Positions 43,100-50,564 of a stretch of 64,000 nt of DNA are shown piece after piece; positions within the stretch are counted from its first letter, which is position 1, and each line of letters starts with the position of its first letter. Position numbers and translations under genes: made by a program. The DNA comes from Aggregatilineales bacterium (lineage in GTDB: Bacteria; Chloroflexota; Anaerolineae; Aggregatilineales; Phototrophicaceae): assembly GCA_030834905.1 (NCBI GenBank), contig JAUQWZ010000021.1:1-64000 (forward strand). Reading direction: 5' to 3'. Below the pieces are notes generated by a model that saw only the letters and a list, made by a program, of their open reading frames with translations, was not told the DNA's origin and made no database searches.

Positions 43100-43786
43100 C
43101 TAGCTTGCGCGGAAGAGGGTCACCGTCGAACCGATAGTCAGCACGTCGCCGTCGCGCAGCGGTCGTCCCTTTTCGCTGACCGGCGTGCCGTTGACGAGCG
43201 TGCCGTTGGCACTGCCGAGATCGTAAATCACCCAGTTCTGATCGACCAGTTCAAGCCGGGCATGAGGGCGCGAGACGGAAGGGTCTTGCAGGCAGATTTC
43301 CCAGTCGGCTTTGCTGGTCGCGCGCCCAATGGTGATATTTGCCAGCAGCAGGGGGATGCTGTTGCCTTCCTGCGCGCCGTTGGTGATGATCAGCTTGCCC
43401 TTGCCGGTGTTGGTGATGGCGGTGATGATGGTGCCGTGTTCGGACGCCTGCCGCTGTTCTTCCTCGCTGACGATGGCGTTGAAGTGGAGCGCTGGCACGT
43501 ACAGGCGAATTTCATCGCCGTGTGCCAGCGGGAACGGCTCGGTGATGCGCTCGCCATTGACGAACACGCCGTTGGCGCTGCCCAGATCGGTAATCATAAA
43601 AATGCCGTCGCGGTAATTGATGACGGCGTGCTGGCGCGAGACGTGCTGTTCCTTGATGCTGATATCGTTGGTTTCGAGACGTCCGATACTGGCGGTCGCG
43701 CCCTCGGTCAGGACGAACTCGGAGACACTGCTGTTCACCGGATCGTGCCAGGTAATCTTCGCCAGAATTAGCGGTACTGCACTCAT
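43100..43786 (-). CDS. Tandem FHA-domain protein
   Basis: This 228-residue protein has two FHA domains. The first, at about 25-95, contains ASIGRLETNDISI, VSRQHAVI and DLGSANGVFVNGERI. The second, at about 140-220, contains ITIGRATSKADWEI, VSRPHARL and DLGSANGTLVNGTPV. Each has the Gly-Arg, Ser-Arg-x-His and N-G residues that bind phospho-threonine. It has no membrane segment or other domain, so it is probably an adaptor reading kinase phosphorylation. Its end is only 4 bp from the end of the Ser/Thr kinase gene (convergent), so genome position links the two. Which phosphoproteins it binds is unknown. Confidence 0.92.
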   Translation of the reverse strand: MSAVPLILAKITWHDPVNSSVSEFVLTEGATASIGRLETNDISIKEQHVSRQHAVINYRDGIFMITDLGSANGVFVNGERITEPFPLAHGDEIRLYVPALHFNAIVSEEEQRQASEHGTIITAITNTGKGKLIITNGAQEGNSIPLLLANITIGRATSKADWEICLQDPSVSRPHARLELVDQNWVIYDLGSANGTLVNGTPVSEKGRPLRDGDVLTIGSTVTLFRAS

Positions 43787-43911
43787 ATCGCTGTCCAGAG
43801 CAAATCCCTCAAAAAGTACTTTCAGTATATATCACACTCACTGCGCCTGAAACGTAACGCCTTTACGGGACATCGGTACTATCATCCGCCGGATTTGTCC
43901 GTTCCTTCGGG

Positions 43912-44868
43912 CTAGCGCTGGTTGTCCTTCTGGGTAGTATCGTCGGCGGCGCGTTTGCGGCGTTCGGTTTCGCCCATGCCCGGATGCCATTCATCGGGCA
44001 GCGCGCCCGTCGGCTGGGTGATGACGAGTCCGCCCAGATCGCGGGCGACTGTCTCGAGCAGTGAAGGCTCGATCCAGGTGACCGAGTCGATCTGCACCGC
44101 CACCGCGCCCGCTTCCAGATAGTCGCGCGCGTCCTGCGGCGAATGGATGCCACCGGAGCCGATCACCGGAACGTCCACCCGCCGGGCAATCTGCCCGACC
44201 AAGCGCAGCACCAGCGGCTTGATAAACGGTCCATACAGGCGACCGGAGACCAACCGCCCGCCGCTGTCTCGTGCCGTTCCGCGCGGCGGCGCGCACACCA
44301 CCAGACCGCCCGCGCCAGCGTCGGCAGCTGCCTGCGCCAGTTCGATGGTCGAGCCAAACGGCAGCCGGACGAGGATGGGTTTGTCGGCGTTATCGGCGGC
44401 GGCACGAACGGCTGCCTGCGCGTCACCAATGCTGGTGTCATCGTTCAGCCCCAGCTCGACGCCGTCAACGGTTTCTTCTTCCTCAAGCTTATGGACGCAG
44501 CGGCGAACTTCGTCCTCAGTGGTAGAGACGATGTGGACGATGATCGGTACTGGCAGCCGTTCCCAGGTCGAGCGATGTTTTGCCAGGACTTTGCTCAAGC
44601 CCGGGTTGGGCAGCCCGGTATGCACCAGCATCCCCGCGTCCAGCGGCACGACGCGCGTGCCGGTCGCCGGACTCCAGGGCGTATATGTCACCGGGTTAGT
44701 GACCAGCGCGCCGAGCTTGTCTACGTCGATCAGGCTGCGGTACTGCTCGCCAAAGCCGAATGTCCCGGCAGCGGGCATCACCGGCGTTTCGACGATCAGG
44801 CTGTGTTTTCCGGGGCGTGTGAGCAGTATCGACATGGGCGTTTCCAGCGTATCGTTGGCTTCAGACAA
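43912..44868 (-). CDS. Dihydroorotate-dehydrogenase-like flavoenzyme (PyrD family)
   Basis: This 318-residue TIM-barrel protein has PyrD landmarks. They are MPAAGTFGFGEQYRSLIDVDKLGALVTNPVT (N-terminal strand 1 and loop), VDGVELGLND, KPILVRLPFGS, VPVIGSGGIHSPQDARDYLEAGAVAVQI (the GSGGI phosphate-binding region for FMN) and a C-terminal MGETERRKRAADD. The GGI...DA.....GA pattern is typical of class 1 dihydroorotate dehydrogenases and related proteins. The expected reaction is dihydroorotate to orotate, but a paralogous dihydropyrimidine or other oxidase cannot be excluded, so no symbol is given. Start 44868; an in-frame ATG at 44835 (MSILLTRPGK) is also possible and matches the family start better. 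Confidence 0.8.
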   Translation of the reverse strand: MSEANDTLETPMSILLTRPGKHSLIVETPVMPAAGTFGFGEQYRSLIDVDKLGALVTNPVTYTPWSPATGTRVVPLDAGMLVHTGLPNPGLSKVLAKHRSTWERLPVPIIVHIVSTTEDEVRRCVHKLEEEETVDGVELGLNDDTSIGDAQAAVRAAADNADKPILVRLPFGSTIELAQAAADAGAGGLVVCAPPRGTARDSGGRLVSGRLYGPFIKPLVLRLVGQIARRVDVPVIGSGGIHSPQDARDYLEAGAVAVQIDSVTWIEPSLLETVARDLGGLVITQPTGALPDEWHPGMGETERRKRAADDTTQKDNQR

Positions 44869-44984
44869 CAGACAGCGTCCATTGTAACCCTGTCTGCCAG
44901 CGATGGCGATGCGCCAGCGAAAGCGGAGAGTAGAAAAATCGCGGAGACAGCGGGTTTATGAAGCTGAACCATAGAAAACACTCG

Positions 44985-45287
44985 GCGGGGACTGCCTGCT
45001 TTAGCTGGCAGGGGAAACCGAGACTTCTCCTTTCGCTTGTGTAGGTCGAACGTTTGCGTCAGACTACTTCTAACTTTTTGCCCGACAGGGCGCGGGTAAT
45101 CGCACCTTAATAACTGAACGTATGGCGTTTTGCGGGGTAGTTCCGCAAGTAAAACGTTCAACGAACGCGAGTATCCAAATCGGCTTGGATCGAGCCGTCA
45201 GGCGTTAACGTAGCGGATTGCCGCAAGCGTAGCCGGACGAAACGAGTTTCGTAGAAGCCGCCTGCTTTAGCGGGCGGAGTGGTCACT
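44985..45287. mobile_element. Gene-less IS200/IS605-like element with subterminal TTTA-loop hairpins
   Basis: Two hairpins with TTTA loops bracket about 300 bp: CTGCCTGC-TTTA-GCTGGCAG at 44992-45011 and CCGCCTGC-TTTA-GCGGGCGG at 45258-45277. The right one is followed by AGTGGTCAC, the kind of end where IS200/IS605 transposases cut (TCAC). Just inside it, ACGAAACGAGTTTCGT (45237-45252) matches the hairpin at 341-356 in the tnpB left end except one base. No open frame of tnpA or tnpB type occurs inside. I read this as a deletion derivative or non-autonomous relative of the element at 1-403; whether the inner part encodes an omega-RNA-like scaffold is unproven. Confidence 0.45.
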
Positions 45288-45300
45288 AAAAACGAAGCAG

Positions 45301-45467
45301 GTAGGGACACGACATCGTCGTGTCCGCCGCCGCGTTCCTGATTATGAAACGGACGCGATGATATCGTGTCCGCCGCCGCGTTCCTGATTATGAAACGGAC
45401 ACGACATTGTCGTGTCCGCCGCCGCGTTCCTGATTATGAAACGGACACGACATTGTCGTGTCCCTAC
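45301..45467. repeat. REP-like array of four palindromes with a 46-47-bp period
   Basis: The array starts GTAG and ends CTAC. Palindromes lie at 45304-45324, 45351-45371, 45397-45417 and 45443-45463. The three 25-26-bp spacers are practically identical (GCCGCCGCGTTCC then TGATTATGAAAC), unlike CRISPR spacers. Only the second palindrome deviates (GCGATGATATCGT core). The arrangement is a tandem expansion of a REPIN-type unit. Confidence 0.9.
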
Positions 45468-45504
45468 AACAATATCCGCCCTGATTTGATACACGATATT
45501 AGCC
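45468..45504. repeat. Conserved flank shared with the 17.8-kb REPIN
   Basis: The 37 bp that follow the CTAC end match 17776-17812 at 33 of 37 positions. No other copy was seen in the window. Confidence 0.7.
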
Positions 45505-45525
45505 TAAAGCGAATACAAACGAATC

Positions 45526-45550
45526 GGGCGAGCCACCGGCTCGCCCCTAC
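45526..45550 (-). repeat. REP-like palindrome of a second sequence family
   Basis: GGGCGAGCC and GGCTCGCCC flank a 3-base loop, followed by CTAC. Read on the minus strand it is GTAG + palindrome, the same architecture as the ACACGACA family but with a different stem sequence. It lies only 13 bp from the end of the DinB gene. Confidence 0.65.
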
Positions 45551-45562
45551 TTTTCACTTCCC

Positions 45563-46033
45563 TCAGGCGATCCACGTTCGCCATTGATCGGTCAGGGGTT
45601 TTTGCAGCGCCTTCAGATAAACGCTCGCCTTGCCGTAGAAGATCAGCAAGCCTTCACGGTAGATGTGGAACTGTACCGTGAGGGGAACTTCCCAGCCGCG
45701 CTCGATCTTCTTCCCCTGAATGTCCTCCTCCGAAAGCGCGCTGATCGCCGCCTCCAGGTCGGCGTCCAACTGCCTGAACCAGACGCCCATCTTTTCAACG
45801 CTGGTCGCCAGTCCCGGCTCGTCGCGGCGGTAGCCAAAATCCTGCTTGAAGGTTTTGAAAGAGTCGATATACGACTGCTCGACATCGCCCATCTCCTTAA
45901 TCAGTTCACCGAGCGACGGATTGCCCGGAAGCTGAAATGCCAGATCGGCGTCGGTGAGCAGCGCCATCATCTGGTCGCGCAGGGCGTTGGTTTCGTGCAG
46001 CAGGTAAAATTGAGTGCTGGCAATGCTGTTCAT
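45563..46033 (-). CDS. DinB-like four-helix-bundle protein
   Basis: This 156-residue protein with DinB/YfiT-like layout has an N-terminal helix FYLLHETNALRDQMMAL, then LGELIKEMGDVEQSYIDSFK (first metal His replaced by Glu or Asp, so binding is uncertain). It ends with VPLTVQFHIYREGLLIFYGKAS. DinB-fold proteins are metal-dependent enzymes for thiol cofactors (e.g. bacillithiol transferases) or of unknown function. It forms a small operon behind the GyrI-like gene, 12 bp apart, divergent from a WYL-domain regulator, so it is probably controlled by that regulator. Confidence 0.78.
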   Translation of the reverse strand: MNSIASTQFYLLHETNALRDQMMALLTDADLAFQLPGNPSLGELIKEMGDVEQSYIDSFKTFKQDFGYRRDEPGLATSVEKMGVWFRQLDADLEAAISALSEEDIQGKKIERGWEVPLTVQFHIYREGLLIFYGKASVYLKALQKPLTDQWRTWIA

Positions 46034-46045
46034 GGTGTCTCCTGT

Positions 46046-46666
46046 TCAGGTCGCTTTTGGCGCAATTGGATAGCGGAGAATGGTCTTGAGCTTGTCCGGC
46101 GCGGCGTGCTGCGAGTCGCTCAGGTAAATCTCGTGGTGCTTACCGGCATAAACGCAGTCGTTGGCTTCGGCATAAGCGGACAGACGCTCAAGCGTTGGCG
46201 GTTCGTCGGCGTAAGGACCCAGGTGCAAAATCTGGACGGACAGCCCTTCGTGATAGCTGTCCAGACGAACGCGGTCGAGCAGCGGCGGGTTCTTCTTCTT
46301 GCGAACGGCTTCAACCGCCTGCTCAAAAGCAGTCCGGGTCACAAATTCCGGCTGCACGATCATCATCGTCCAAAACCAGTTCGATTTGTCCCCCATGTCG
46401 AGTTTTGTCAGGTCTTCAACCCACCACAACCCTTCGAGCGCCATCACCGGATACTCCAGCCCTTCGCCCTTCTTCAGGGCGAACCTGAGGGTGTAGGCGA
46501 CGCTGTAGAGGGCGCTGAGCGCATCCTTGTACTCCTGCGCCGTGTTGGGGTCGCCGCTGCCATCGATCATCAGATAGTTCATCCGGGGGATATCGACGAT
46601 CTGCGCCGCTTTGGCGGATGGGCTGTAAAGGTGCCTGAGTTCCTGCTTGAGATCGCGTTTGACCAT
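46046..46666 (-). CDS. GyrI-like small-molecule-binding domain protein
   Basis: This 206-residue protein starts MVKRDLKQELRHLYSPSAKAAQI and contains IPRMNYLMIDGSGDPN, WWVEDLTK, WFWTMMIVQPEFV and a C-terminal LHLGPYADEPPTLERL region with YAEANDC, HHEIYLSD. That is the GyrI-like (AraC/Rob effector-binding) fold in a stand-alone protein. Such proteins bind or hydrolyse small hydrophobic compounds. ATG 46666 is selected because AAAGGAAAAG precedes it; an open frame extends to 46882 through the regulator's promoter but has no supporting signal. Divergent from the WYL regulator. Confidence 0.87.
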   Translation of the reverse strand: MVKRDLKQELRHLYSPSAKAAQIVDIPRMNYLMIDGSGDPNTAQEYKDALSALYSVAYTLRFALKKGEGLEYPVMALEGLWWVEDLTKLDMGDKSNWFWTMMIVQPEFVTRTAFEQAVEAVRKKKNPPLLDRVRLDSYHEGLSVQILHLGPYADEPPTLERLSAYAEANDCVYAGKHHEIYLSDSQHAAPDKLKTILRYPIAPKAT

Positions 46667-46716
46667 GTCTTTTCCTTTATGGCGCGCTGTAACTATCTCC
46701 ATGATAGATCGCAATC

Positions 46717-46735
46717 CCTGACACCTATTGTCAGG
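46717..46735. promoter_or_regulatory. 7-5-7 inverted repeat in the divergent promoter of the GyrI-like gene and WYL regulator
   Basis: CCTGACA and TGTCAGG flank CCTAT, a perfect inverted repeat centred between two divergent genes (50 bp from the GyrI-like start and 44 bp from the regulator start). A dimeric YafY/WYL repressor could bind here and control both directions. No experimental site for this family is claimed. Confidence 0.6.
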
Positions 46736-46778
46736 AATTGGCGTTACACTCCAGTTAAGGATTGAATGGGGTGACTTC

Positions 46779-47753
46779 ATGCGCGCTGACCGTCTGCTAT
46801 CGCTCATTCTGCTGCTGCATTCCAGGGGGCGCATGACCGCGCAAGGGCTGGCGGCGCACCTTGAGGTTTCGGAGCGCACCATCTATCGCGATCTGGACGC
46901 CCTGAGCGGCGCCGGAATACCGGTCTACGCGCAGTCGGGTGTGAACGGCGGCATCTTTCTGGACGAACACTACCGCCTGTCGCTGACCGGGCTGTCTCGA
47001 ACCGAAGCGCGGGCGCTGTTTGTGTCCAGCGGCGCGGGACCCCTGAAAGACCTGGGGCTGGGCAGGGCAGCGGAAGATACCCTGCTCAAGATTTTCGCCG
47101 CGCTGCCGTTCACTTACCGCAGCGACGTTGAACAAATGCGCCAGCGCTTTCACATCGATCCTGCCAACTGGTTTCAGGTGGTCGAACCGTCGCCGTTTCT
47201 GCCGCTGCTTCAGCAGGCGGTCTGGGAAGATCAACGTCTCTCCATCACCTACCAGCCGGTGGAGGGGCAGCTCAGCCAGCGGGAAGTGGACGCCTATGCG
47301 CTGGTCGCCAAAGCCAATATCTGGTATCTGGTCGGCAGGAAGCCGGACGGAGAAATGCACAATTACCGCGTCGCGCGCCTCAAAGACGTCACGCTGCTGG
47401 ATGCCCGGTTCGAGCGCCAGTCCGATTTTGATCTGGCGACGTACTGGCAGCGTTCCTGCGAGGGGTTCGAGCAGCATTCGCTCGAAATGTACCCGCCTTA
47501 CGTCGCTGTGCTGCGGGTGCATCCGGCGGCGCTGTGGTATTTTCCCGGCTTTATGGAAGGGCGCTACCAGCAGCTTGGCTCGCCGGATGAGGATGGCTGG
47601 TACCGGCTGCGCGTCATCTTCGGTTCGCGCGATGACGCGCGCATGAGGGTGCTCGGTTTGGGAACCGGCGTGATCGTGGTCGAGCCGGACGAATTGCAGA
47701 ACGCGGTGCTGGAAACCGCGCGGTCAGTCGTGATGTTTCACAGCAGCCGGTAA
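46779..47753 (+). CDS. YafY-type HTH/WYL-domain transcriptional regulator
   Basis: This 324-residue protein has an N-terminal winged HTH (MRADRLLSLILLLHSRGRMTAQGLAAHLEVSERTIYRDLDAL). A central region contains LSLTGLSRTEARALF, and a WYL domain at about 140-225 (SITYQPVEGQLSQREVDAYALVAKANIWYLVGRKPDGEMHNYRVARLKDV). The WYL domain binds nucleotides or other ligands. ATG 46779 matches the HTH start; upstream frame is promoter. It is divergent from a GyrI-like/DinB pair and probably regulates it through the inverted repeat at 46717. Confidence 0.92.
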   Translation: MRADRLLSLILLLHSRGRMTAQGLAAHLEVSERTIYRDLDALSGAGIPVYAQSGVNGGIFLDEHYRLSLTGLSRTEARALFVSSGAGPLKDLGLGRAAEDTLLKIFAALPFTYRSDVEQMRQRFHIDPANWFQVVEPSPFLPLLQQAVWEDQRLSITYQPVEGQLSQREVDAYALVAKANIWYLVGRKPDGEMHNYRVARLKDVTLLDARFERQSDFDLATYWQRSCEGFEQHSLEMYPPYVAVLRVHPAALWYFPGFMEGRYQQLGSPDEDGWYRLRVIFGSRDDARMRVLGLGTGVIVVEPDELQNAVLETARSVVMFHSSR

Positions 47754-47754
47754 C

Positions 47755-48840
47755 TTATATCCCCTGCATCGCCCGCCAGACCCGATCCAGCGCGATCAGC
47801 GCCGTCAGGTTATGCACCGGGTAGCCGCGCGTGAAGGCTTCCGCCTGGGTGTAGTCGTGCGAGAACAACGTGGTCAGATGAACGCCGTCATTCGCCATGC
47901 CGCGCCCCGGCAGCGTCTCGGCAATCCGATCAAAATCCCACAGCGGCAGTTGGTAATCGGCAGCGACCTGGCGGATGATGTTGTTGTTGACGTTGTCCGC
48001 GCCTTCGTGGCGGTCGGCTTTGGTGCCCATGATCGGAATCACGCCGCTGGCGATGCAGTAGTCCACGATCAGGCGCATATCCCGATCCACCTCATCGGGG
48101 ATACCCACGTCATTTGAGCCGAGCCGGATGAAGATGACGCTAGGGTTGTGCAGCCGGATTTCGCACGCCAGCATATCTTCGCGCGGCTGGCAGTTCAGCG
48201 GATCTGCCCACATCGGATCGAGCACCGACCAGGTATGCAAACCACGATGCACCGCCATACCCTGCCGCCCGAACGATCCCTGATAGAAATCGACCACCGG
48301 CTGTAGATACGCCCATTCGCCCAGATTGTAAGCGCTCGGCTGGTCAAAGCGCGTCAGGAAATGTGGGTTTTCAATCGTGCTGTCGCCCAGTTTCGAGAAG
48401 GCATGAGCGTCTCTGCCCAGCGCCTGCCCGGTGGCATAAATGTCCTGAAGCGTCGAAAGGCTGGGAAGGGCGATAATCGAATCGACCAGGATGTCATTGA
48501 TCGCGGCTGGCGGGGGTGGATACGAGTTGATGGTGATCGCCGTCGGCAGCGGGTCGGCAGTGGCTTCGGCGGTATTCTCGGCGGGTGGGGCGGCGGTTTC
48601 AACCAATGGGGTGTGTTCGGCGGTTGGGTTTGGCGGCGCTGTGTCCGAGGGCTGAACCGTTTCGACAGCCGACGTGTCGATGGTCAGCAGGGCATCTTCA
48701 ACCGACCAGGTCGCTTTGAGCGCGATGGCAGTGGCGTCGATATAGGCGTTGGTCGGGCGAGCAATGACGCCGTTATAAATGGCGACTCCGACGGCGGCGA
48801 ATAATCCGAAGGTCAGGCAGACGTTGAACAGCTTACGCAT
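47755..48840 (-). CDS. Secreted or membrane-anchored SGNH/GDSL-type hydrolase
   Basis: This 361-residue protein has an N-terminal hydrophobic segment (LFNVCLTFGLFAAVGVAIY) without a clear cleavage site. A Thr/Pro/Ala low-complexity linker (about 60-115) follows, then an SGNH domain with KLGDSTIENPH (block I Gly-Asp-Ser), VIFIRLGSNDVG (GxND block III) and a C-terminal MANDGVHLT (block V Asp-x-x-His). These hydrolases act on esters, lipids or polysaccharide acetyl groups; the substrate is not known. Start ATG 48840 fits the signal anchor; an upstream frame to 48885 is not supported. It is convergent with the WYL gene. Confidence 0.82.
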   Translation of the reverse strand: MRKLFNVCLTFGLFAAVGVAIYNGVIARPTNAYIDATAIALKATWSVEDALLTIDTSAVETVQPSDTAPPNPTAEHTPLVETAAPPAENTAEATADPLPTAITINSYPPPPAAINDILVDSIIALPSLSTLQDIYATGQALGRDAHAFSKLGDSTIENPHFLTRFDQPSAYNLGEWAYLQPVVDFYQGSFGRQGMAVHRGLHTWSVLDPMWADPLNCQPREDMLACEIRLHNPSVIFIRLGSNDVGIPDEVDRDMRLIVDYCIASGVIPIMGTKADRHEGADNVNNNIIRQVAADYQLPLWDFDRIAETLPGRGMANDGVHLTTLFSHDYTQAEAFTRGYPVHNLTALIALDRVWRAMQGI

Positions 48841-48998
48841 AAGGACGATTCCAACAAGCCGTAAGAACAGATTGTCGCATGGCAATCCAGCGGACGCAAG
48901 CGCTGTCAGCCATATAGACGCAAAGCTTGCCTAACAGCCGCTTCGGCGGTAGAGTAGCTGGTATAGACATCTATATATGCTGCCGGGAGAATGATCTG

Positions 48999-49925
48999 AT
49001 GCGTTATCTGCTCCTGATCCTCATCACCCTGCTGTGCGCGGGCGTCGTTTCGGCACAAAATACGGCTGATGTGCCTGACGAACCGCTGTTTTTTGACGAT
49101 TTCACCTACTCGGCTGCCGGTGACGAAGTTTTCACAGAACGCGGCTGGATCGTGCGCTCTGCCGAAGGCTGGCCCGGCGTTCCCGGCGCGACCTGGGATA
49201 CAGAAGCAGTGTCCATCGTTGACGATCCTGACGATGAGGACAACCGTCTCGTCCAGATGGTTTCATCCACTGACGGGACGGCGGAAAACACCGTTCAGAC
49301 GCAGTTCTGCCAGGCGCGCAAGTTTCTGGAAGGCACCTATGCCGCGCGGGTTCACTTCAGTGACGCGCCCCGCATCGGGCTTGACGGCGACAGCATCGTG
49401 CAGACGTTTTATACCATCAGCCCGCTGGAATTCGACCTTGATCCCGATTACAGCGAGCTGGATTTCGAATATCTGCCCAACGGCGGTTGGGGCTTCCGCG
49501 ATCACGTCTTTTTCACCACCACCTGGGAGACGTTCCGACCCGAACCCAACTGGCTGGCGGACAACATCTCAGAATATGATCAGAGCAGTTACGAAGGCTG
49601 GCATGTGCTGGTGATGCAGGTGACGGACAGCGCGGTGAGGTACTACGTCGATGGCGAGTTATTCGCCTTCCATACGGGTGAATTTGTGCCGGAAGTGGCG
49701 ATGTCGATCAACTTCAACCTGTGGTTCGTTAACGGCGGACTGGTCAATTCTGCTGAACCGCGCGAGTATGTCGAATATGTGGATTGGGTTTTCCACGCTG
49801 CCGGTATGGCGCTGCGTCCTGAAGCGGTAGAGACGCGCGTCACTGCCCTGCGCGAAGCCGGGACGTATTACGTCGATACTGTGCCCGCGCCCGATCCGGC
49901 GCTGGAATCGCCCTGTAATTTCTGA
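48999..49925 (+). CDS. Secreted GH16-like glycoside hydrolase
   Basis: This 308-residue protein has a signal peptide (MRYLLLILITLLCAGVVSA) followed by FFDDFTYSAAGDEVFTERGW. The core has DYSELDFEYLPNGGWG near 155-170: ELDFE matches the E-x-D-x-E catalytic signature of GH16 beta-glucanases. The sandwich continues with YYVDGELFAFHTG. It lacks a carbohydrate-binding module and is shorter than many family members. It probably cleaves beta-1,3/1,4-glucan, agar- or carrageenan-like polymers, unresolved. The 3' end overlaps the Uma2 gene on the other strand by 58 bp. Confidence 0.75.
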   Translation: MRYLLLILITLLCAGVVSAQNTADVPDEPLFFDDFTYSAAGDEVFTERGWIVRSAEGWPGVPGATWDTEAVSIVDDPDDEDNRLVQMVSSTDGTAENTVQTQFCQARKFLEGTYAARVHFSDAPRIGLDGDSIVQTFYTISPLEFDLDPDYSELDFEYLPNGGWGFRDHVFFTTTWETFRPEPNWLADNISEYDQSSYEGWHVLVMQVTDSAVRYYVDGELFAFHTGEFVPEVAMSINFNLWFVNGGLVNSAEPREYVEYVDWVFHAAGMALRPEAVETRVTALREAGTYYVDTVPAPDPALESPCNF

Positions 49926-50476
49926 GGCTCGTCGGGGAAGATTTCAGACACAGGCAGCGAGAAGCCCGGCAGGACGTGACCGCCGCTGACAGCGCCATCC
50001 ACACCCAGCGTCAGCGGCGCTTCGCCCGGCACGTAAACCTCGACGCGCCGGATATTCGGATCAACCACCCACAGCACCGTTCCCGCGCGCAGGTAGTTGA
50101 CGATTTTCACCCGAATCTCGGTCGGGGTGTTCGACGGCGAAAGGACTTCAACCGCCAGATCGGGCGCGTTCGGGTTATAGGCGTGGTAGGAAGGTTCAGG
50201 CTGTCGGGCTTTCAAGATGAAGGCGGCGTCAGGAATGTAGCGCTCGCCCGATACCCGATAGCCACCGTCCGCGCCGGTCACACGACCCAGCTTATTTTTC
50301 TTCACGAACAGGGCAATTTCAGCCAGAATACCCGCGCCAATCTCGGAAGAAAAGCTGTTTGAAACCACTTCGACGATCTCTCCTCCGATGTATTCAAACA
50401 TCCGGTTGGTATTTTCCGGCAGCAGAACCCATTCGTCAAATTCTTCGACGGTGATGTGCTGAAGCTGAATGACCAT
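49868..50476 (-). CDS. Uma2-family (DUF820) PD-(D/E)XK-like protein
   Basis: This 202-residue protein begins MVIQLQHITVEEFDEWVLLP and contains RMFEYIGGEIVEVV, YIPDAAFIL, APDLAVEVLSPSNTPTEIRVKIVNYLRAGTVLWVVDP and RVEVYVPGE. This is the Uma2 fold with its acidic D...E-V...K active-site pattern. Many copies occur in cyanobacteria and Chloroflexota genomes; function is unknown. The last ~19 codons overlap the 3' end of the GH16-like gene (tail to tail). Confidence 0.9.
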   Translation of the reverse strand: MVIQLQHITVEEFDEWVLLPENTNRMFEYIGGEIVEVVSNSFSSEIGAGILAEIALFVKKNKLGRVTGADGGYRVSGERYIPDAAFILKARQPEPSYHAYNPNAPDLAVEVLSPSNTPTEIRVKIVNYLRAGTVLWVVDPNIRRVEVYVPGEAPLTLGVDGAVSGGHVLPGFSLPVSEIFPDEPQKLQGDSSAGSGAGTVST

Positions 50477-50564
50477 GACATCCCTCGCTCACTCGTTGGG
50501 ATCTATTGTACCATCTTGTGGCAGAGGCACCGCGCGACGCGCCTCTGCCAGCAGCTTTTTTCCG

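Noticed and set aside
45301..45467. CRISPR array
   Set aside because: The repeats are near-perfect palindromes and the spacers between them are practically identical. No cas gene is present. It fits a REP/REPIN array.
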